A stretch of 64,000 nucleotides of DNA from Isochrysis galbana (Eukaryota; Haptophyta; Isochrysidales; Isochrysidaceae): contig CM030931.1 of the NCBI GenBank assembly GCA_018136815.1, positions 1-64,000 on the forward strand, given 5' to 3'. A program made the position numbers and the translations under genes. The notes under the pieces are model-generated. The model saw nothing but the letters and a program-made list of their open reading frames with translations. It ran no database searches and had not been told where the DNA came from. Positions 1-13,423 of this stretch are shown in pieces. Each line of letters begins with the position of its first letter. Within the stretch, counting starts at the first letter, position 1.

Positions 1-347
1 GACTGTCAATATTGGGCCGATACTTAATCCCTAATCCCTGTCATTTTGTTCTCGAAGGTCACCTAGGCCAAGAGCCCAAGGAAATCCTTGTAGGAGAGAG
101 CTTGCTGGGCCAAGGGCAAGCACCCCTTGGAAGCTATCACCCATGGGCAGGCCATTGTTACTGGAGAACGAGAAGAGAGAGCCGTGCATGCACGCCGTAC
201 TGCGTATGCTGCACCAGCAGCAAGCGGGCGCACACGTGGATCGGCGGCCGCTCAACCCCCTCGCTCCTCCTATCACATGCACATCCCTGTGGTGCTTGTG
301 CTATGGTGCTGTAGTGAGTCAATAAGCAATAAGAGGTAGAAAGAAAG
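1..347. other. Unassigned sequence
   Basis: No recognisable gene or repeat is visible. The short open frames here overlap each other on both strands and have no family-like motifs. The stretch ends where the terminal inverted repeat of the satellite-bearing element begins. Confidence 0.5.
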
Positions 348-2525
348 TAGCCCGGTCACTCACTCATTTTAACCACTATTTCCCACCTCCCCTGGGTGTC
401 CAAGGATTCCTTAGGGTCCCCCCTACCTGCCCCGCCAACTCCCTCCCCCCTCCGAACGACCCCCTCCCGCCCACGAAGGGCAATGGCGTCGGTGAGGGAC
501 CCCCCTCCCTTCCCCCGCGCGTGGCGGGCTAATTTGGAGATTTGGGGGCGGGCGCTCACGGGAGGGAATCAGAGTGGTGAATGTGGGGGCGGCATCACTA
601 TTAGAAACGCGGAGCTTCCGCGACGTCCGATCGCCCGCGATCGGCCGAAGAATGGCCTGGGAGGTGGTGGCCATCGCAGAGCCCAGAGCTCTCGCGAGCA
701 GGGTGGGGGTGACTAGTAGGTCGCACGCTGGTTCTTGAGGGTCGCACACACTCGTACTAACCCCGTCCTGGCCCCTCCACCGCAGGAATGCCTCGATTTC
801 CGATCCGGCCCGACGCCCAGGGCACGGCCCCGATTGACGTCGAGAAGCGCTCGCTTGGACGCCTGGAGGTGCAGCTCCTCATGTCTGGCCGTGCGGCGCG
901 ACGGGCTGGTCGCGACCGGCCCGTTCAGGGCCTGCTTGTAACCCTCAAAGCCTCCTGGCCCGGCCCCACGCGTTCGCGCCCCACCGGTTTGATCCGAAAT
1001 TTTGAAGAGCTAGCGTGTGGCGTGTTCACCTCTCACCTCCGCCTTCACCCGAAAGGCGTGCGCCGTGGCCGCTAGTACATGGATTTGGCTCTGGGGCGGA
1101 ACCATTTCATGTGATGAGATTTAGATCGGCCCTAAGCAAGCTGAGGGGCAAGAGAGCGCCAGCGGCAAGCGCAGTCGCGTGCGAAAGTTGGGCACTCTGG
1201 CCCATTCGGCCCCCTTGGTCTTGTTGTCGATGTTGCGCAGGGCCAACTTCGACGCGATGTGTGCGGCCGGCGGCGGCGATTGGCGTGGCTGCTAGGGCGG
1301 CATCTTTGCAGTAATGCCTGTTGTGTCATTCTATCTTAGTGGATGGCCGAGAAGGCGCCGGCAGCGGCGCCCGGTCGCGGTCGAAAGTCGGGCACTCGGC
1401 CCGTTCGGCCCGGTGACGTTGGCGTGGTCGTCGGCGCCACACACGGCCGACTATGGCGCGATGCGCCGCGGGCGGGGGCGGCGATTGGTGTTGCTGCTAG
1501 GCGCGGCATATTCGGATATGGTGTCTGATGAGCCAATCTATCCCAGTGCAAGACCGAGAAAGCGTCGGCAGCGCGCCCGGTCGCGGTCGAAAGTCGGGCA
1601 CTCGGCCCGTTTGGCCAGGTAACGTTGGCATAGTTATCGGCGCCACGCACCGCCGACTATGATGCAATGCGCGCGGGCGGCAGGGGCGATTGGCGTGGCT
1701 GCTAGGGCGGCATATTCGGATATGGTGTCTGGTAAGCCAATCTATCCCAGTGCAAGACCGAGAAAGCGCCGGCAGCGCGCCCGGTCGCGGTCGAAAGTCG
1801 GGCACTCGGCCCGTTTGGCCAGGTAACGTTGGCGTAGTTTTCGGCGCCACGCACCGCCGACTATGATGCAATGCGCGCGGGCGGCGGGGGCGATTGGCGT
1901 GGCTGCTAGGGCGGCATATTCGGATTTGGTGTCTGGCAAGCCATTCTATCCCAGTGGGAGACCAAGAAAACGCCGGCAGCGCGCCCGGTCGCGGTCGAAA
2001 GTCGGGCACTCGGCCCGTTCGGCCCGGTGACGTTGGCGTGGTCGTCGGCGTCACACACGGCCGACTATGGCGCGATGCGCGCGGGCGGGGGCGGCGATTG
2101 GTGTTGCTGCTAGGGCGGCATATTCGGATTTGGTGTCTGGAAAGCCATTCTATCCCAGTGGGAGACCAAGAAAACGCCGGCAGCGCGCCCGGTCGCGGTC
2201 GAAAGTCGGGCACTCGGCCCGTTCGGCCCGGTGACGTTGGCGTGGTCGTCGGCGTCACACACGGCCGACTATGGCGCGATGCGCGCGGGCGGGGGCGGCG
2301 ATTGGTGTTGCTGCTAGGGCGGCATATTCGGATTTGGTGTCTGGAAAGCCATTCTATCCCAGTGCAAGACCGAGAAAGCGCCGGCAGCGCGCCCGGTCGC
2401 GGTCGAAAGTCGGGCACTCGGCCCGTTTGGCCAGGTATCGTTGGCGTAGTTTTCGGCGCCACGCACCGCCGACTATGATGCAATGCGCGCGGGCGGCGGG
2501 GGCGATTGGCGTGGCTGCTAGGGGA
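348..2525 (-). mobile_element. Partial TIR element carrying a 204-bp satellite array
   Basis: The stretch begins with the 17-bp terminal motif TAGCCCGGTCACTCACT (348-364). Positions 365-1330 are the inverted counterpart of 34720-35672 in the complete copy at 30589-35689, with the same blocks in the same order. About six units of the 204-bp satellite follow (about 1330-2525). The other terminus is missing because the array breaks off at about 2525 directly against gypsy gag-like sequence. No transposase is visible, so it is non-autonomous. Confidence 0.8.
1330..2525 (-). repeat. 204-bp tandem satellite, about six units
   Basis: Units recur at about 204 bp, seen from the repeated GAGAAAGCGCCGGCAGCGC block near 1342, 1549, 1753, 1957, 2160 and 2363. 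Each unit is the reverse complement of those in the 31.2-34.7 kb array and contains a TATTCGAATA-like palindrome. Because 204 is divisible by three, reading frames run through many units on both strands, so the long ORFs here are taken as non-coding. Confidence 0.9.
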
Positions 2526-5500
2526 CGTGCTTCTCCGCAAGTGCGACGCCACCTTCGCGGCCAACGTGCCCGGCTTCGCCAAAGACTCCGCCTCCATGGA
2601 GTGGGACAGGCTCGTAGCCCGTGAAGCCGGCTCCGATCTCTTAGAGTTATCCAAGAATTTGGTGCGCGCGTACGTCCGCAAGATGGGTGACGCGAAGGTG
2701 GATGCACGACGGTCTGGGACCACCCAAACATGTCGGCACGATATCAATCAACGATTCGAGTCCATCATCCCGGAACGACAAGGTCGACGCGGCTCGCGGC
2801 GTGGATAACGCGACCAAGTTCGGCGAGTGTCTTGGCCAAAGACTCGCTTCCGCGTCGAGAACCACGAGCTCCCTCGTTCGGCCCTTTCGTGCGTCAACCT
2901 CTGCCAGCGCTACCTGAGCCCGTACGAACAAGCCCGCGCTGGCCAACAACAAGCGTCGGTCACCACGGTCCGCCGCCGTGACGCCCGCCGGCGACTACTT
3001 CCAAGCCACCAAGACCGCCAAAGTTGCTAAGGCTGCTCTAATCCCGTGGACACTACGGCTTCGATGGTCGCCGCGTCCCAAGCGGCGGTGGCCGAGGCAT
3101 TAAAAATCGCAAAACAACAACTCGAACCGCAAGACCGACTGGCGCTGACAATCGTCGGGCTCCTCCTCCACCTACGAATTACTCCGCATCGGTCTCCGCT
3201 ACCGGACGCACTTCTTGACCGTCCCTCGGCAAAAGCACGTCTTCTCGTCGCCAATGTGAGCCCCCTCCGAACGGCCTTGGGCTTCCGCCGATTCGGGCCT
3301 CTCGGAATGGGATCCAGGTAGCTGGTCTCGAGCGCGAGCCTCGTTCTGGCAAATTTCTCGTTACGCGGGTCACCCGGCCCTTCGCGCTGCGCTCACGCGC
3401 TGCCGCCCCTCCGATGCCACCATGACCGCGCCGCGTCTCGACGACTTAGACCGCGACGTCAAGGAGTGGACCGACGCCAACGGCTGTGCGTACTGCGCCT
3501 TTCGTCCCCAGGCTCCATCTGGTACGCCCGAGGCAGACCTGTGGAAGTATGGCACGTGGCGACGGAGCTCATAACCCCGTCGTTTGCCAACCGTACATTC
3601 GTTTTCTCTGCGAAGGCGGCAGTGGCGAGTGTGGTAACGACCCAGAAGTCCACCGCCGCCTCCGCACGATGGTTGTTCTCCGTCCGGCCCAGTAGGTCGC
3701 CGGCGGGGCCCACGTCGCGCTGTTACCCCCGCTACCAGTCCAGGGTAGTGGGCCTGAACGCCACCCACCAAAAGATCGTATTACACTACGGCCGAGTACT
3801 TCTAGCGGCCCCCAACCGGTACCCCCAAGATTCCCCAAGTTCCAGACAAGCCCTGCCACCCCATCCCCCTCTTTCTCCTGCCTCCTCGCCGATTGCCCCT
3901 ATTTCTCCCAATGCCGATAATTCCATCCTGATTCTCGATATCACGCACGAGTCCTCAAAACCAAGTCAACCGTCACCGCCTCTCTATCAACTCAAGCCGC
4001 TCAACCGCTATCCCACGCCACTCCCCAAGCATCAACAGTCCAAGACCTCACGGTCTGCGAAAATCCAGCCGCCGCAGGCCCAATCCAACCTTCAATCTCT
4101 CAAATCAAATTTCGCATGTCCGAGCCACAAAACGTCTCCCGAGTACGAGTACGAGTCCAAGTCACGTTCAGAATTACCCTCTTCGTCCTACGCCACCGCG
4201 AGCCCATCTACGAGTCTGAGCCCAGTCCATCATCACCGGTATCACCAGTCTCCATCGCTACGACGATGGAGGCGCAGTTCTCCGGTTCCTCCCCACTTTC
4301 TTTCGAGTCCGAGTCCAAGCCTGTTTTGAGCAAACCCCGTTCTGAGCCATCCGAGTCCGGAGTCCGAGTCCGAGTTTTACAACGTCACCCGGAGTCCTAC
4401 CACGCGGTCGACCGCAGGATTAACGGAGCTCCAGCCACCCACTGAGCCTCTGACGACCACTCCTTCCGCGGGAGTGTTCACCTTCGGTCCTCCGCGCCCC
4501 GAGTCTGAGTCATTGGAAACTCCGGTCACGTCCAAATTCCAACCATACCCGAGCCCCCGTTTCACGAGCCACCGCGTATCGAGTCCAAACACAAGCTGAC
4601 GCCGAAGCCCTCGACGACAGCCACTGTGTCCTTGTCCAAGCCACCCGTTTCGAGTCTCGCCGCAGCCGGCCTGCCACTCCAGCAAGCTGCACGCCGCCGA
4701 GCCGATCCCTTCCGTTTCCGTTCCGAGTCCGAGTCCAATTGCACAAGACAGTGCATCCCCGAGCCCGCGTAATCAGCCCGTCACCGAGTCCGAGATTACG
4801 GCCGCACCGAGCCAACCGGTGCTGGCCACCGTGCCCCTATTGTCATCACAAGCGTCCGCTTCGTCCTCATCGACGGTTGCGACGCCAGGGGGCTTCACCT
4901 TTGGGCCGGCCCCGTCCGTTCCCATTTCGAAAATTAGCCCTGTTTTTGGCGTCCAGCACGCTAGGAACGACGAGTCCGAGTCCGAGCACAAATCAAACGT
5001 CACCGCGGAGTCCGCGGTCGACCACCCGGCGTTCCCACGCCATCCCATCAGTCAAGAGCCATGGAGGAGCTGGCACAGCCGTCTCCTAGCCTCTCTCAAG
5101 TCGCCGAGTCTTCCGAATTCGAGTCTGATCCGCCGTAATTTTAGCGGTCCATGCACCCGCTAGCCCGAGCCAAGTCCTCCGAAGAATGCTTCGCATTGCA
5201 GAACCTCTTCGGCACCACCCACACCAGCCGCTGCCGCAGAGCCACACCCCTGGCCTCAGCCTTCCCCGCAGCCGGCTTCTTCGACAGCCACGTCCCTTCT
5301 TTCGCCGGCGCCGACCCCGCCGACGACAGATTGCAACGAAGTCTATGCCTGGCCCGATTCCTCTCCCGACGTGACCATGGAGAGTGACCACAACTCCCTT
5401 GCACGTCGAGGAACGGCCGCCTCCCAAACCGAGCTTCTACGCCCATTGAGCCAGCCCAACCGAGTCTCTAAGCCATGTCCTTCATGTCTCTCACCGGTGG

Positions 5501-8500
5501 TCTCGCGGCCGCCGGCGTCCGTCGCCGCAATCCGACACCCCCACTTCTCCGAGTTTCTTCGTCAATCCCGTCCTCCGAGCCTGTCTCACGTCGTCGATAT
5601 CCGAGTCTACTTCCATTCGTCCTACGTCGCCGCGGCCACCGGTCGCAGCCTCAAGCACTGCCTGCCTCTCGATACCACTGCACCCCCATCATGCGCGTGG
5701 GCAGCGATCAATGCGTCGCGATCCAGTCTTCGATTCCTCTCGAAACAACTCCGATGTCGGCACCCGCGATGATACCCCGTCACCCGCTCTCCACGCTCTC
5801 GCCTCTCTTCGTGCACGAGCGAGCGGCTCTGCGGTGGTATTACCTCGGCACCTCACGGAGGCAGCCCAAGAGCTCCGCCGGCCGCGCAGTGGCACCTTAG
5901 CCTCGCTGCCGGCCGCGCTACCCAAGCACTTCGATGAGCTTTGCGCTGAGCTCACGAAGACGAGTCAACAAGTCCAAGACGGGCTGACTTCTGGCTGTCA
6001 CGCCCACGAGTTCTCGTCGTTGGTGAGACTAGCGGCGTCGTCTCCTCCATGTTCCTACTCCGCCGGAGCTGATGTAGCTACGTGCGATTTATATCCTTCC
6101 GAGATTGACTACGTGCCCCACTTCCAAGGCGACGCGCTTCATGTCCAAACCTAGGTTGGGACCTAGTCATCGCCCACCGCCCTGCACGTACCTCTCCGCC
6201 GTCAGCAGCCAATGGCTTTCCCAAGAACCCGGACGTCGTGCCGCTCTTGAGTCGGCCGCCCGCGTCTTCAAGTCAATGGCCTCCGCCAATGCTCCGTTTG
6301 TAGCGGTTGAGAACCCTCGGATGCATGCGGAAGCTCGCCGTTTAGTCGGGGGGTTGACCCGACCCAATTCGTCCAACCCTGGGAGCACGGCACTGGACAC
6401 CAGAAAGCCACCGGGTTGTACCTCACAAAGGGCTGCCGCCTCTCCAGCCACCTGCGTCGTGGATGGCCGTGAGTCGCCATGGCTAACCTCTCTCCTTCAC
6501 CGCACCGTGGCGCCTCTTCGCAGCCGCACCTACGTCGGTGTAGCTGGAGCGATGGCGACCCATTGGATGCCTGTTCTTCTTCGACATTTGAGCCAACAGG
6601 GAGACCAGCCATCGACGAAGAAACTGTCCGCGTTGGAGCTACTCGCTTGGCCGCGCGGGCGCAGCCTATTGGACCGGCTTCCTTAGCTCGACTGAGCTAC
6701 CGCATACGAGCCGTGGTCGGCTCTTCATCGTTATGAGAGGGGGAGGGAATCTAGTGAAGTTTCTTCCGACCCCGTTGTTTCCCGTCCAGCTACTCCGAGT
6801 CAGACAACCACGAAGACCAAAAGAAACCCACGATAACACGACAACGGACACGCCACTCTACGCCTCCGAGTCTACTCTCCACGACCCATTCTCTCCATGG
6901 ACCGCCCCGCCTCCGGCACGCGCGAGCTCGCCGCGTCCGACGACGCCGACGACTCTCCGGAAGCGGCGCCAACAATGGCAACATTCGAGTGACGGGGACC
7001 AGAAATGGTCCAACGTCACGCTCGAAACCGCTGACGAAATAAGAGCGCAAGCTCTAGCCGGACGAGCGCCGACGAGGAATCCGACCTCGCCGCTGCCGTC
7101 CGAGCGCCGATCGAGTTCGTGGAAGCCAAAGGGCATCCGCGCCGAAGAGCTAGCCTCATTAGTTCGAAGACCAAGACAGAAGCCCAAGCTCGTCTCGAGA
7201 AGACTGGGAAAAGATGTCCGACCACCCGAGGCACCCCACCGACAAGAGAGGCCTGGGATACACTAGTCCCAAGCTATCACCGCTGCAACCGCTACCAACG
7301 AGGACGACGCCTCTAGACCCTCTGCCACGATAGCGGCAGTCGGATTACCCGAAGAGACGACGATCCCAGACGACGAATTCACCCGAGCAACCAGCTGTGA
7401 CAACCCGTCCCCGTCGACCACCATGCACACGTGACCGGCGCACCGACCGGATAGCGTCGTGGATACCCTACCATCTGCCTACCCAAGGCATTGCTATATG
7501 TTCGAGACCTAGTGGTCTGCCGCTCCGGCGAGGCTACCGGCAAAGAAGGAGTTATCTTAGCCGACTCCGCTCTCACGGTCAACAGCACACTCGCTAACAC
7601 CGGAGCTGGCCCGTCGGTCGTGACCACTTCCTCTTGTCCAGCCTACCCAAAGACGCATGCGTCGAGCGGCTGCCACAAGCCGTAGTGACAACGCTTCACG
7701 GTCCGGACGGCCTGCCTCTTATCACGCGAGGCAAGGCTCGAATCGTCTTCTCCGTCGGTGGATTCTCTTTCGTCATACGTTCATGGTGATTGAAGGCAAC
7801 CCGATGCTGCTGCTCGGGAACGACTTCTTAGCCACGCACGCCGCTTCGATTCAGCTCGCCTCCGACAGCGCGGACGGCTCTATCACCCTCGGTGCTCCAT
7901 CCACGGTGGCTCCTCTTGAGGTTAATGGCAGTCAAGCCCCGACGCTCCGCCGATCTTTCGCGTCTCGACGTCACCGATAGCGGTGGTCCCTGTCAGCATG
8001 ACTTGTGCACAGGTCTGTCCGACCTCCGCGGAACCCAATCACGACTGACTTCTTCCGAGGGCCGCAGCCACGCAAAAACGACAACCAGCTAGTCACCGAG
8101 CCTCTCTTCAGCCGGCCGATGAGTTTTGCCGCCAAAGCGCGGCATCATGTGGCTCCGAGTACCTCCTATATACCCACGAACCTATCACGATCCCGGCCTA
8201 TCATCGGGCAACGTTTCACGTCCGAATTCCGCTAGCTCTTCGAGAACACGAAGACTGCGCCATGCTCGTGGACCGACTCCCTACCGTGAAACGATCGATA
8301 GCTCTCCTCTCGTCATTCCCAGTAGAGAGGTCGAACTCCGACCACACCATCGCGGTTACGGTGGCAACACTGACCCCAAACCTCTACACCTTCCGTCGTT
8401 CCATCCTGTAGCTTCGCTACAGGTTCGATTCAAATTCACGCTGGAACATATCGCCGGCGTCGGGGCCGTTAACTCGCCGGATGTGATTGAGTCGCTCGAC

Positions 8501-11500
8501 GAGGACCACGTAAGCTCCTCGAGGCAGCCAAGATCGACCCCGAGGCGTCTCTCGATGCCCAACGTGAACAAGTTCGTCGTCTACTGGCCCGACGTATCGC
8601 TGCTTTCGCAATTGACCCGACCAACCCGAATCACACTCACGTGATGGAGGTAGAGCTACCGTCAACCCCGGAGCCGAAGCTCACCGCCACGCACCGTCTA
8701 GAGTTGGACGAGAGGGTGAGAAGATCATAGAGGACGAAGTTTGCAAGATGGAGTCCGCGGGCATCATTAGGAAATCAAATTCGTCGTGGGCCTCTCGAGT
8801 CGTGCTAGTCACTAAGAAGGATGGCTCCGTACGTTTCTGCGTAGATTATCGCGACGTCAACTCCAAGCTTCGTCTAGAGGACAGCCTCTTCCCTCACGGT
8901 AGAAGCCATCGACCGATTGTCGTCCGGCAAGGCAACCTTGATTCTCTATTCCTTTGCACCCTGGACCTAGCATCTGGTTTTTGGGGTATACCGATCAAAG
9001 AGTCCGATAAACATATCACCGCGTTCACTACTCATCGCGGCAAGTACGAGTTCAATTACTTGCCTTTTGGTGTTCAATCCGGTCCCTCGTATATGTGCCG
9101 CTCATGGACGCCGTTCTCGGTGGGCTGGCATGGGAGATTTGTATGCCATACTTGGATGATGTCGGCGCCTGGTCGACAGGCGTAGGTGACTCGCTGCAGG
9201 CCAGGGAAGAGTCGTCATTCCAACAAATGTTACACCGTCTTGATCTTGTCTTGGAACGTCTCATCTGGGCGGGCTCACTTGCAAGATGTCGAAATGCGTT
9301 TTCTTTGCACCTCGGCTGAATATCTCGGCACGTTGTTTCGCGTGAAGGTCTTCGGATGGATCCAAGAAAGTGGAAGCCGTCTCGAAAATCGACCCTACCC
9401 AAATCACTCTATCGAAGCCGTCCGTTCTTTCCTTGGACTGTGCTCGTACTACGCCGTTTTATACGCCGTTTTGCGATCCGTGCAGCGCCGTTAACCGCTC
9501 TCAGCGGAAAGGGTGCGATGTCCCGGTCGAGTCGCAAACAGAAGCCTGTCGCCAGGCTATCGAAGATCTCAAGCAAGCTATCTGTGAAGAACCCGTACTC
9601 GCACCTCCTCGAGACGACCGTCCTTTCCTCGTTAAGACCGACGGTGCTAGCAAGCTAGGCATCGCCGGCGTCCTTGCTCAGAAAGACGACGAAGGGAGAG
9701 AGCGCGTTGTTGCATACTACGGTCGTAGTTTGAGTCCGGCTGAGCGCCATTGGACAGTTACTGAAATCGAACTTCTAGCAGCGCTAGAATCGATCCGAAA
9801 TTGGAGGCTTATCTTTGGGGTCGCCACTTCACCCTCGTCGTAGACCATTCAGCTTTGCGCTGGCTTCACACGATGAAAGATCAAGTCACCGGTGGTCCAG
9901 CCTCGCGCCTCATGCGATGGGTCCTGAAGCTAGCCGAATATCGATTCGACGTCGTGCACAAACCTGGAGTCACTCACTGGGACGCCGACGGCTTATCCCG
10001 CCTAGTTGCTCTCGAGCCCGATCACGATCCTCTCCATCTCGAGGAGAGTGACGTCCATTCTTTCGATTCTTCCGAAATTCACGACATAGTTGCCGCGCGG
10101 TTACTTCATCCACCTCACCGCTCGCCGCCAACAAGCAAACGATAGGCTCGCTCGTCAGCATCGGAATCTTCGGAGTCGATTACCTCCTCGTATCTCGATG
10201 TGGGCGTGCCTCATGCCGACGAATTGCGTCAAGCGCTCTCTACCGACGAGTTCGCTAGCTCGATCATTTCTGAACTCGAGTCGATCCTTCCGAAAGCTTC
10301 CTCTTCGATCGACTCTAGCTCGTCGTCGAAGAAAGGTCCCGATTCCTGCTTCGCGATGGCCTACTCTACTACCGTCTCAGAGGCGGAAGAGGCTCTCTTC
10401 GTTTATACATTCCGGAGTCCTTCGTGACACGTACCTCCGCGCCTACCATGACCACCTTGGTCACCCAGGTGCGACAAGGATGATACCTACTTCGTTTCGA
10501 GTTTACTGGCTGGCCTATCCGCCTCTGTATCGGAGTACGTTCGAGAGTGCCATGATGCACTCTTGGCAACCGTTACCGCGACCGCTCGCCCATCCATCCG
10601 GTCTTTCTATCGGATCCTATCCTTTCGACGTCGTCTATTGCGATATTCTTTCGATGGCTCCCACCCACGATTTCGTATCCGGCCGCTCCGGTTTTGATAA
10701 GCTGATTGTTTTCGTCGATTCTCTCTCTCGTTGGATTGAAGCTGAGCCTTGCACGGTAACCCCTCGTCCGAAAATGTCTGGACGTCTTCATGCGTCTCAT
10801 CGTATCTCGTTATGGAGTCCCTCGCAACTTCGAACCGACGCCGGCTCGAATCTTTGCTCTCGTTAGTGGACCTAATTCTCAAAGCGACTGGCACGGACTT
10901 GAGCACTACTGAAGCCTATCGCCACGAAGGCGTAGGGCTAGTGAAGAGCTCAACAAACTCTCCTCACGATGACTCGAGTCTCCAATGAAGGCGGCGCCCA
11001 TTGGGTCGACCACCTTCCGTTTCTTCTCATGTCTATGCGAGCGACCGCCGGTCGCGTCGTACCCAAGTCACCCGCGGCTATCTTGTTTGGTCGGGAGCTT
11101 CGTCTTCCAGCTCAACTGCTGACCCTGCTCCTGTTCTCGAGTTGCTTCCATCTAGGCCTCCGTCCGATGCCGTCATTTACGCCACGAGCTCAATAAGAAA
11201 GCTTCTCGAGTCGTGGCGTTCCGCCTCGAAAGTACTCAAGAAGCCCAACGCGAATCGATGCGCTCCGCCTCTCAAAGTCTAACTCGGTGTCACCTTCAAA
11301 CCAGGAGACAGAGTTTGTCGTCGAATCCTGGCCACGCCAACAACTTCAATATTCTACTCCGGTCCCTACCGAGTAGAAGAAGCCATCTCGGCCACTCGCT
11401 ACCGTCTACGCGATCTCGAAATCGTCAAGTCAAGGATGAAGTTCACATTTCAATCTTCGTCGTACTTCACCGTCACGATTCGTCCCGCTCGCTGAAGATG

Positions 11501-11909
11501 ATATTGGTCGAAGAGTTACTCGATGCAAGGGCGATGGAGTTTCATTCAAGTATCTCGTCAAATGGCGCGGCTATCCTCGTTCTGAAGCTACTTGGGAGTC
11601 TCGAATTGAGTTGCTTCGGCGTTGTGCTGATCTAGTTGAGTCGTACGACACCATTTCGACGCCGTCCGGTTCAACCCCAAGCTCACTCCGCTGTAGACTC
11701 CTCTTCAAGTCCAAGCTCAAGTTCCAATCCAATCAAGTTATTCCACGTCGAATTCAGAGACAAGTCGTACTCCTCCTGATCTGCCTTCGAGTCGTACTCG
11801 TTCTCGTTCACAATCGTAGCGCTAAGTCGACCGGAAGTGGATGATTAGCGTCGCGTCAGCGCCTGACCCAGCGCAACTGCCCGAGCAAAACTCCTGTAAA
11901 AGGGAGAAG
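2526..11909 (+). pseudogene. Decayed internal region of a Ty3/gypsy chromovirus
   Basis: From about 6150 to 11870 this matches the intact minus-strand element at 58289-64000 in sequence and order: gag, protease, reverse transcriptase with YLDD (near 9148), RNase H, integrase, chromodomain. The frame is broken many times, mostly by 1-2-nt deletions, so only short fragments stay open. The 2526-6150 part has no counterpart inside the window. By position it is gag: an opening stretch with LLRKCDATFAANVPGFAKD, a CAYC motif near 3490, and a long Ser/Glu/Pro-rich tract built on GAGTCC repeats (about 3950-5100). There is no 5' LTR; the element starts abruptly at the satellite junction. Confidence 0.9.
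11898..11909 (+). other. Polypurine tract of the decayed gypsy copy
   Basis: AAAAGGGAGAAG lies immediately before the TGGTAGG start of the 3' LTR, where a plus-strand priming site belongs. The other copy has the matching tract at its LTR boundary (58191-58203). Confidence 0.75.
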
Positions 11910-13423
11910 TGGTAGGACGTGACGTACGAAATCGGGGGCCGCCGCGCTAAGCTGCCGATTTTGTGCTCGCTTTGGATCCATGGGTTAATCTCCTCTTCTA
12001 GGTCTCTCGTCTCGTATGGTCAAATGAACTCTTTTGGCTCGACATCGGGAGACGTCTCGATTTAAGTCGGGGGTGTTGTATTCCTCCATCTGAAGGCTGT
12101 AGGCATGAATATTCGTGTAAGGTGCGCGCTACAATTACAATTGAACAGTTCCCCGTGTTGCACTGACGCACAAGACACACAGATTCGGATTCCCCATGGT
12201 CTCAAGTCCAGGTTTGCCGATTTTGATCTCGAAATTTGCGATTCGAATTTTGTTTTTGCTGTTACTATAATTGTTGGCTCGTTTAAGGTAATAAACCGGC
12301 ATGACTTCGACTTCTCGTTCTGCAGTCGCTCTGCGAGACTCTCTCTCTCTCTCTCCGTCCGCCTTCCTCGGCCGACGGTAGGAAGATTCGTCCAAAACAT
12401 TCTCCGGTCCAAGATATCTCGTGGGGGTCTCTCCGGCTCCGCGAGGGAAAGGACGCGATCTCGTTCCGAGATCGGCCTCGCGCCCTCCACGCTGCCCGCG
12501 TCCCTCGGTCCCTCGCCCCCCCCGGGCAGTTCTTTCCCTCGGCGTGCCATCCGTCGTTCCGGCCGTTTATTATCCCCCCCGCGCGAGGTTCTTCTCCTCC
12601 GTGCGCGGTTCGTTTCCTCCGGCGTCGTTCGTTCCCCCCCGCGCGCGTTATTCCCCCCCTTCGCTTCGATTCCTCTCGCGATTCCTTCGATGATGCCTTC
12701 ATCTCGTCCGTTCTTCTTCGCGATTCTCGCGGAGGGGCACCGACGTTTAACGTTAGTTTCGCCGTGGTTTCGGTAAAGAAAGGTAGAACGAATGGCACGC
12801 GCCTCGGTTCGCGTCTTGTTTCGTCGCCCTTTGCCTCGTCTCTTGTCTAGAAGGTCTCTCCACATCCTTCTTCCCCCGCGCGAGTTTGGATTCTCTCGAC
12901 CCTCCGCGTTGGCTTAAGCGACGAGTTTCGCTTTAACGATAGTCCGAACCTTCGTTTGCCGTAGTTATGCGCTCTCGTTCCGTATTTCTTCGCGCATGGC
13001 GATCGATCGCGACCTCAGCTTCGCCGGCGGAGGGTTTGTTTATCGTATGATTCGGAGTGTTTACGTTAGTTTTCTGAGCCCAAGGACTTTGGTTTTTGGT
13101 TTCTAGTGAGTGTTTTTGTAGCAACTTCGTCGAGTCCCTCCGTGTTCCAAACGAGTCCCCCGAGTTCCGAGTCTATACCCGAGTCAACGAGTCAATACAA
13201 TCAGCACGGCCTGAGCCACCCCCAGTCGCCTGCCACCACCTCCCACAAGCCTCCTTCCGACTTCCGCGCCCACCGTGCTCCGTGCGTGCGTCGTGCGTCG
13301 TGCGTCGATCACCATGCCCGTAGTCATCCCGAGGAAAGCTCATGAGCTCCCGCAAGAATGCATTCCGCGCTAGCTGCGCGCGCCCTCGCACAGTCTCCAA
13401 GAGTGAGCAGCCTTGCTCTGACA
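11910..13423 (+). repeat. 3' LTR of the decayed gypsy copy
   Basis: This 1514-bp LTR runs from TGGTAGGACG to CTCTGACA, so it has TG...CA ends. It aligns with the reverse complement of 56621-58190. The minus copy's LTR end is followed by different flanking sequence, as expected for independent insertions. Long open frames inside it on both strands are low-complexity R/S/E-rich shadows and are not called as genes. Confidence 0.85.

Noticed and set aside
1497-2747. Minus-strand ORF of 416 residues
   Set aside because: Shadow of the left satellite array extended into the gypsy gag remnant.
3466-6154. Separate Ser/Pro-rich genes
   Set aside because: They are interrupted frames between recognisable parts of one gypsy element and are best read as its decayed gag.
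12062-12865. Arg/Glu-rich ORFs in the gypsy LTRs (also 57027-58037)
   Set aside because: LTR sequence with purine-rich composition; frames occur on both strands and are not conserved between copies.
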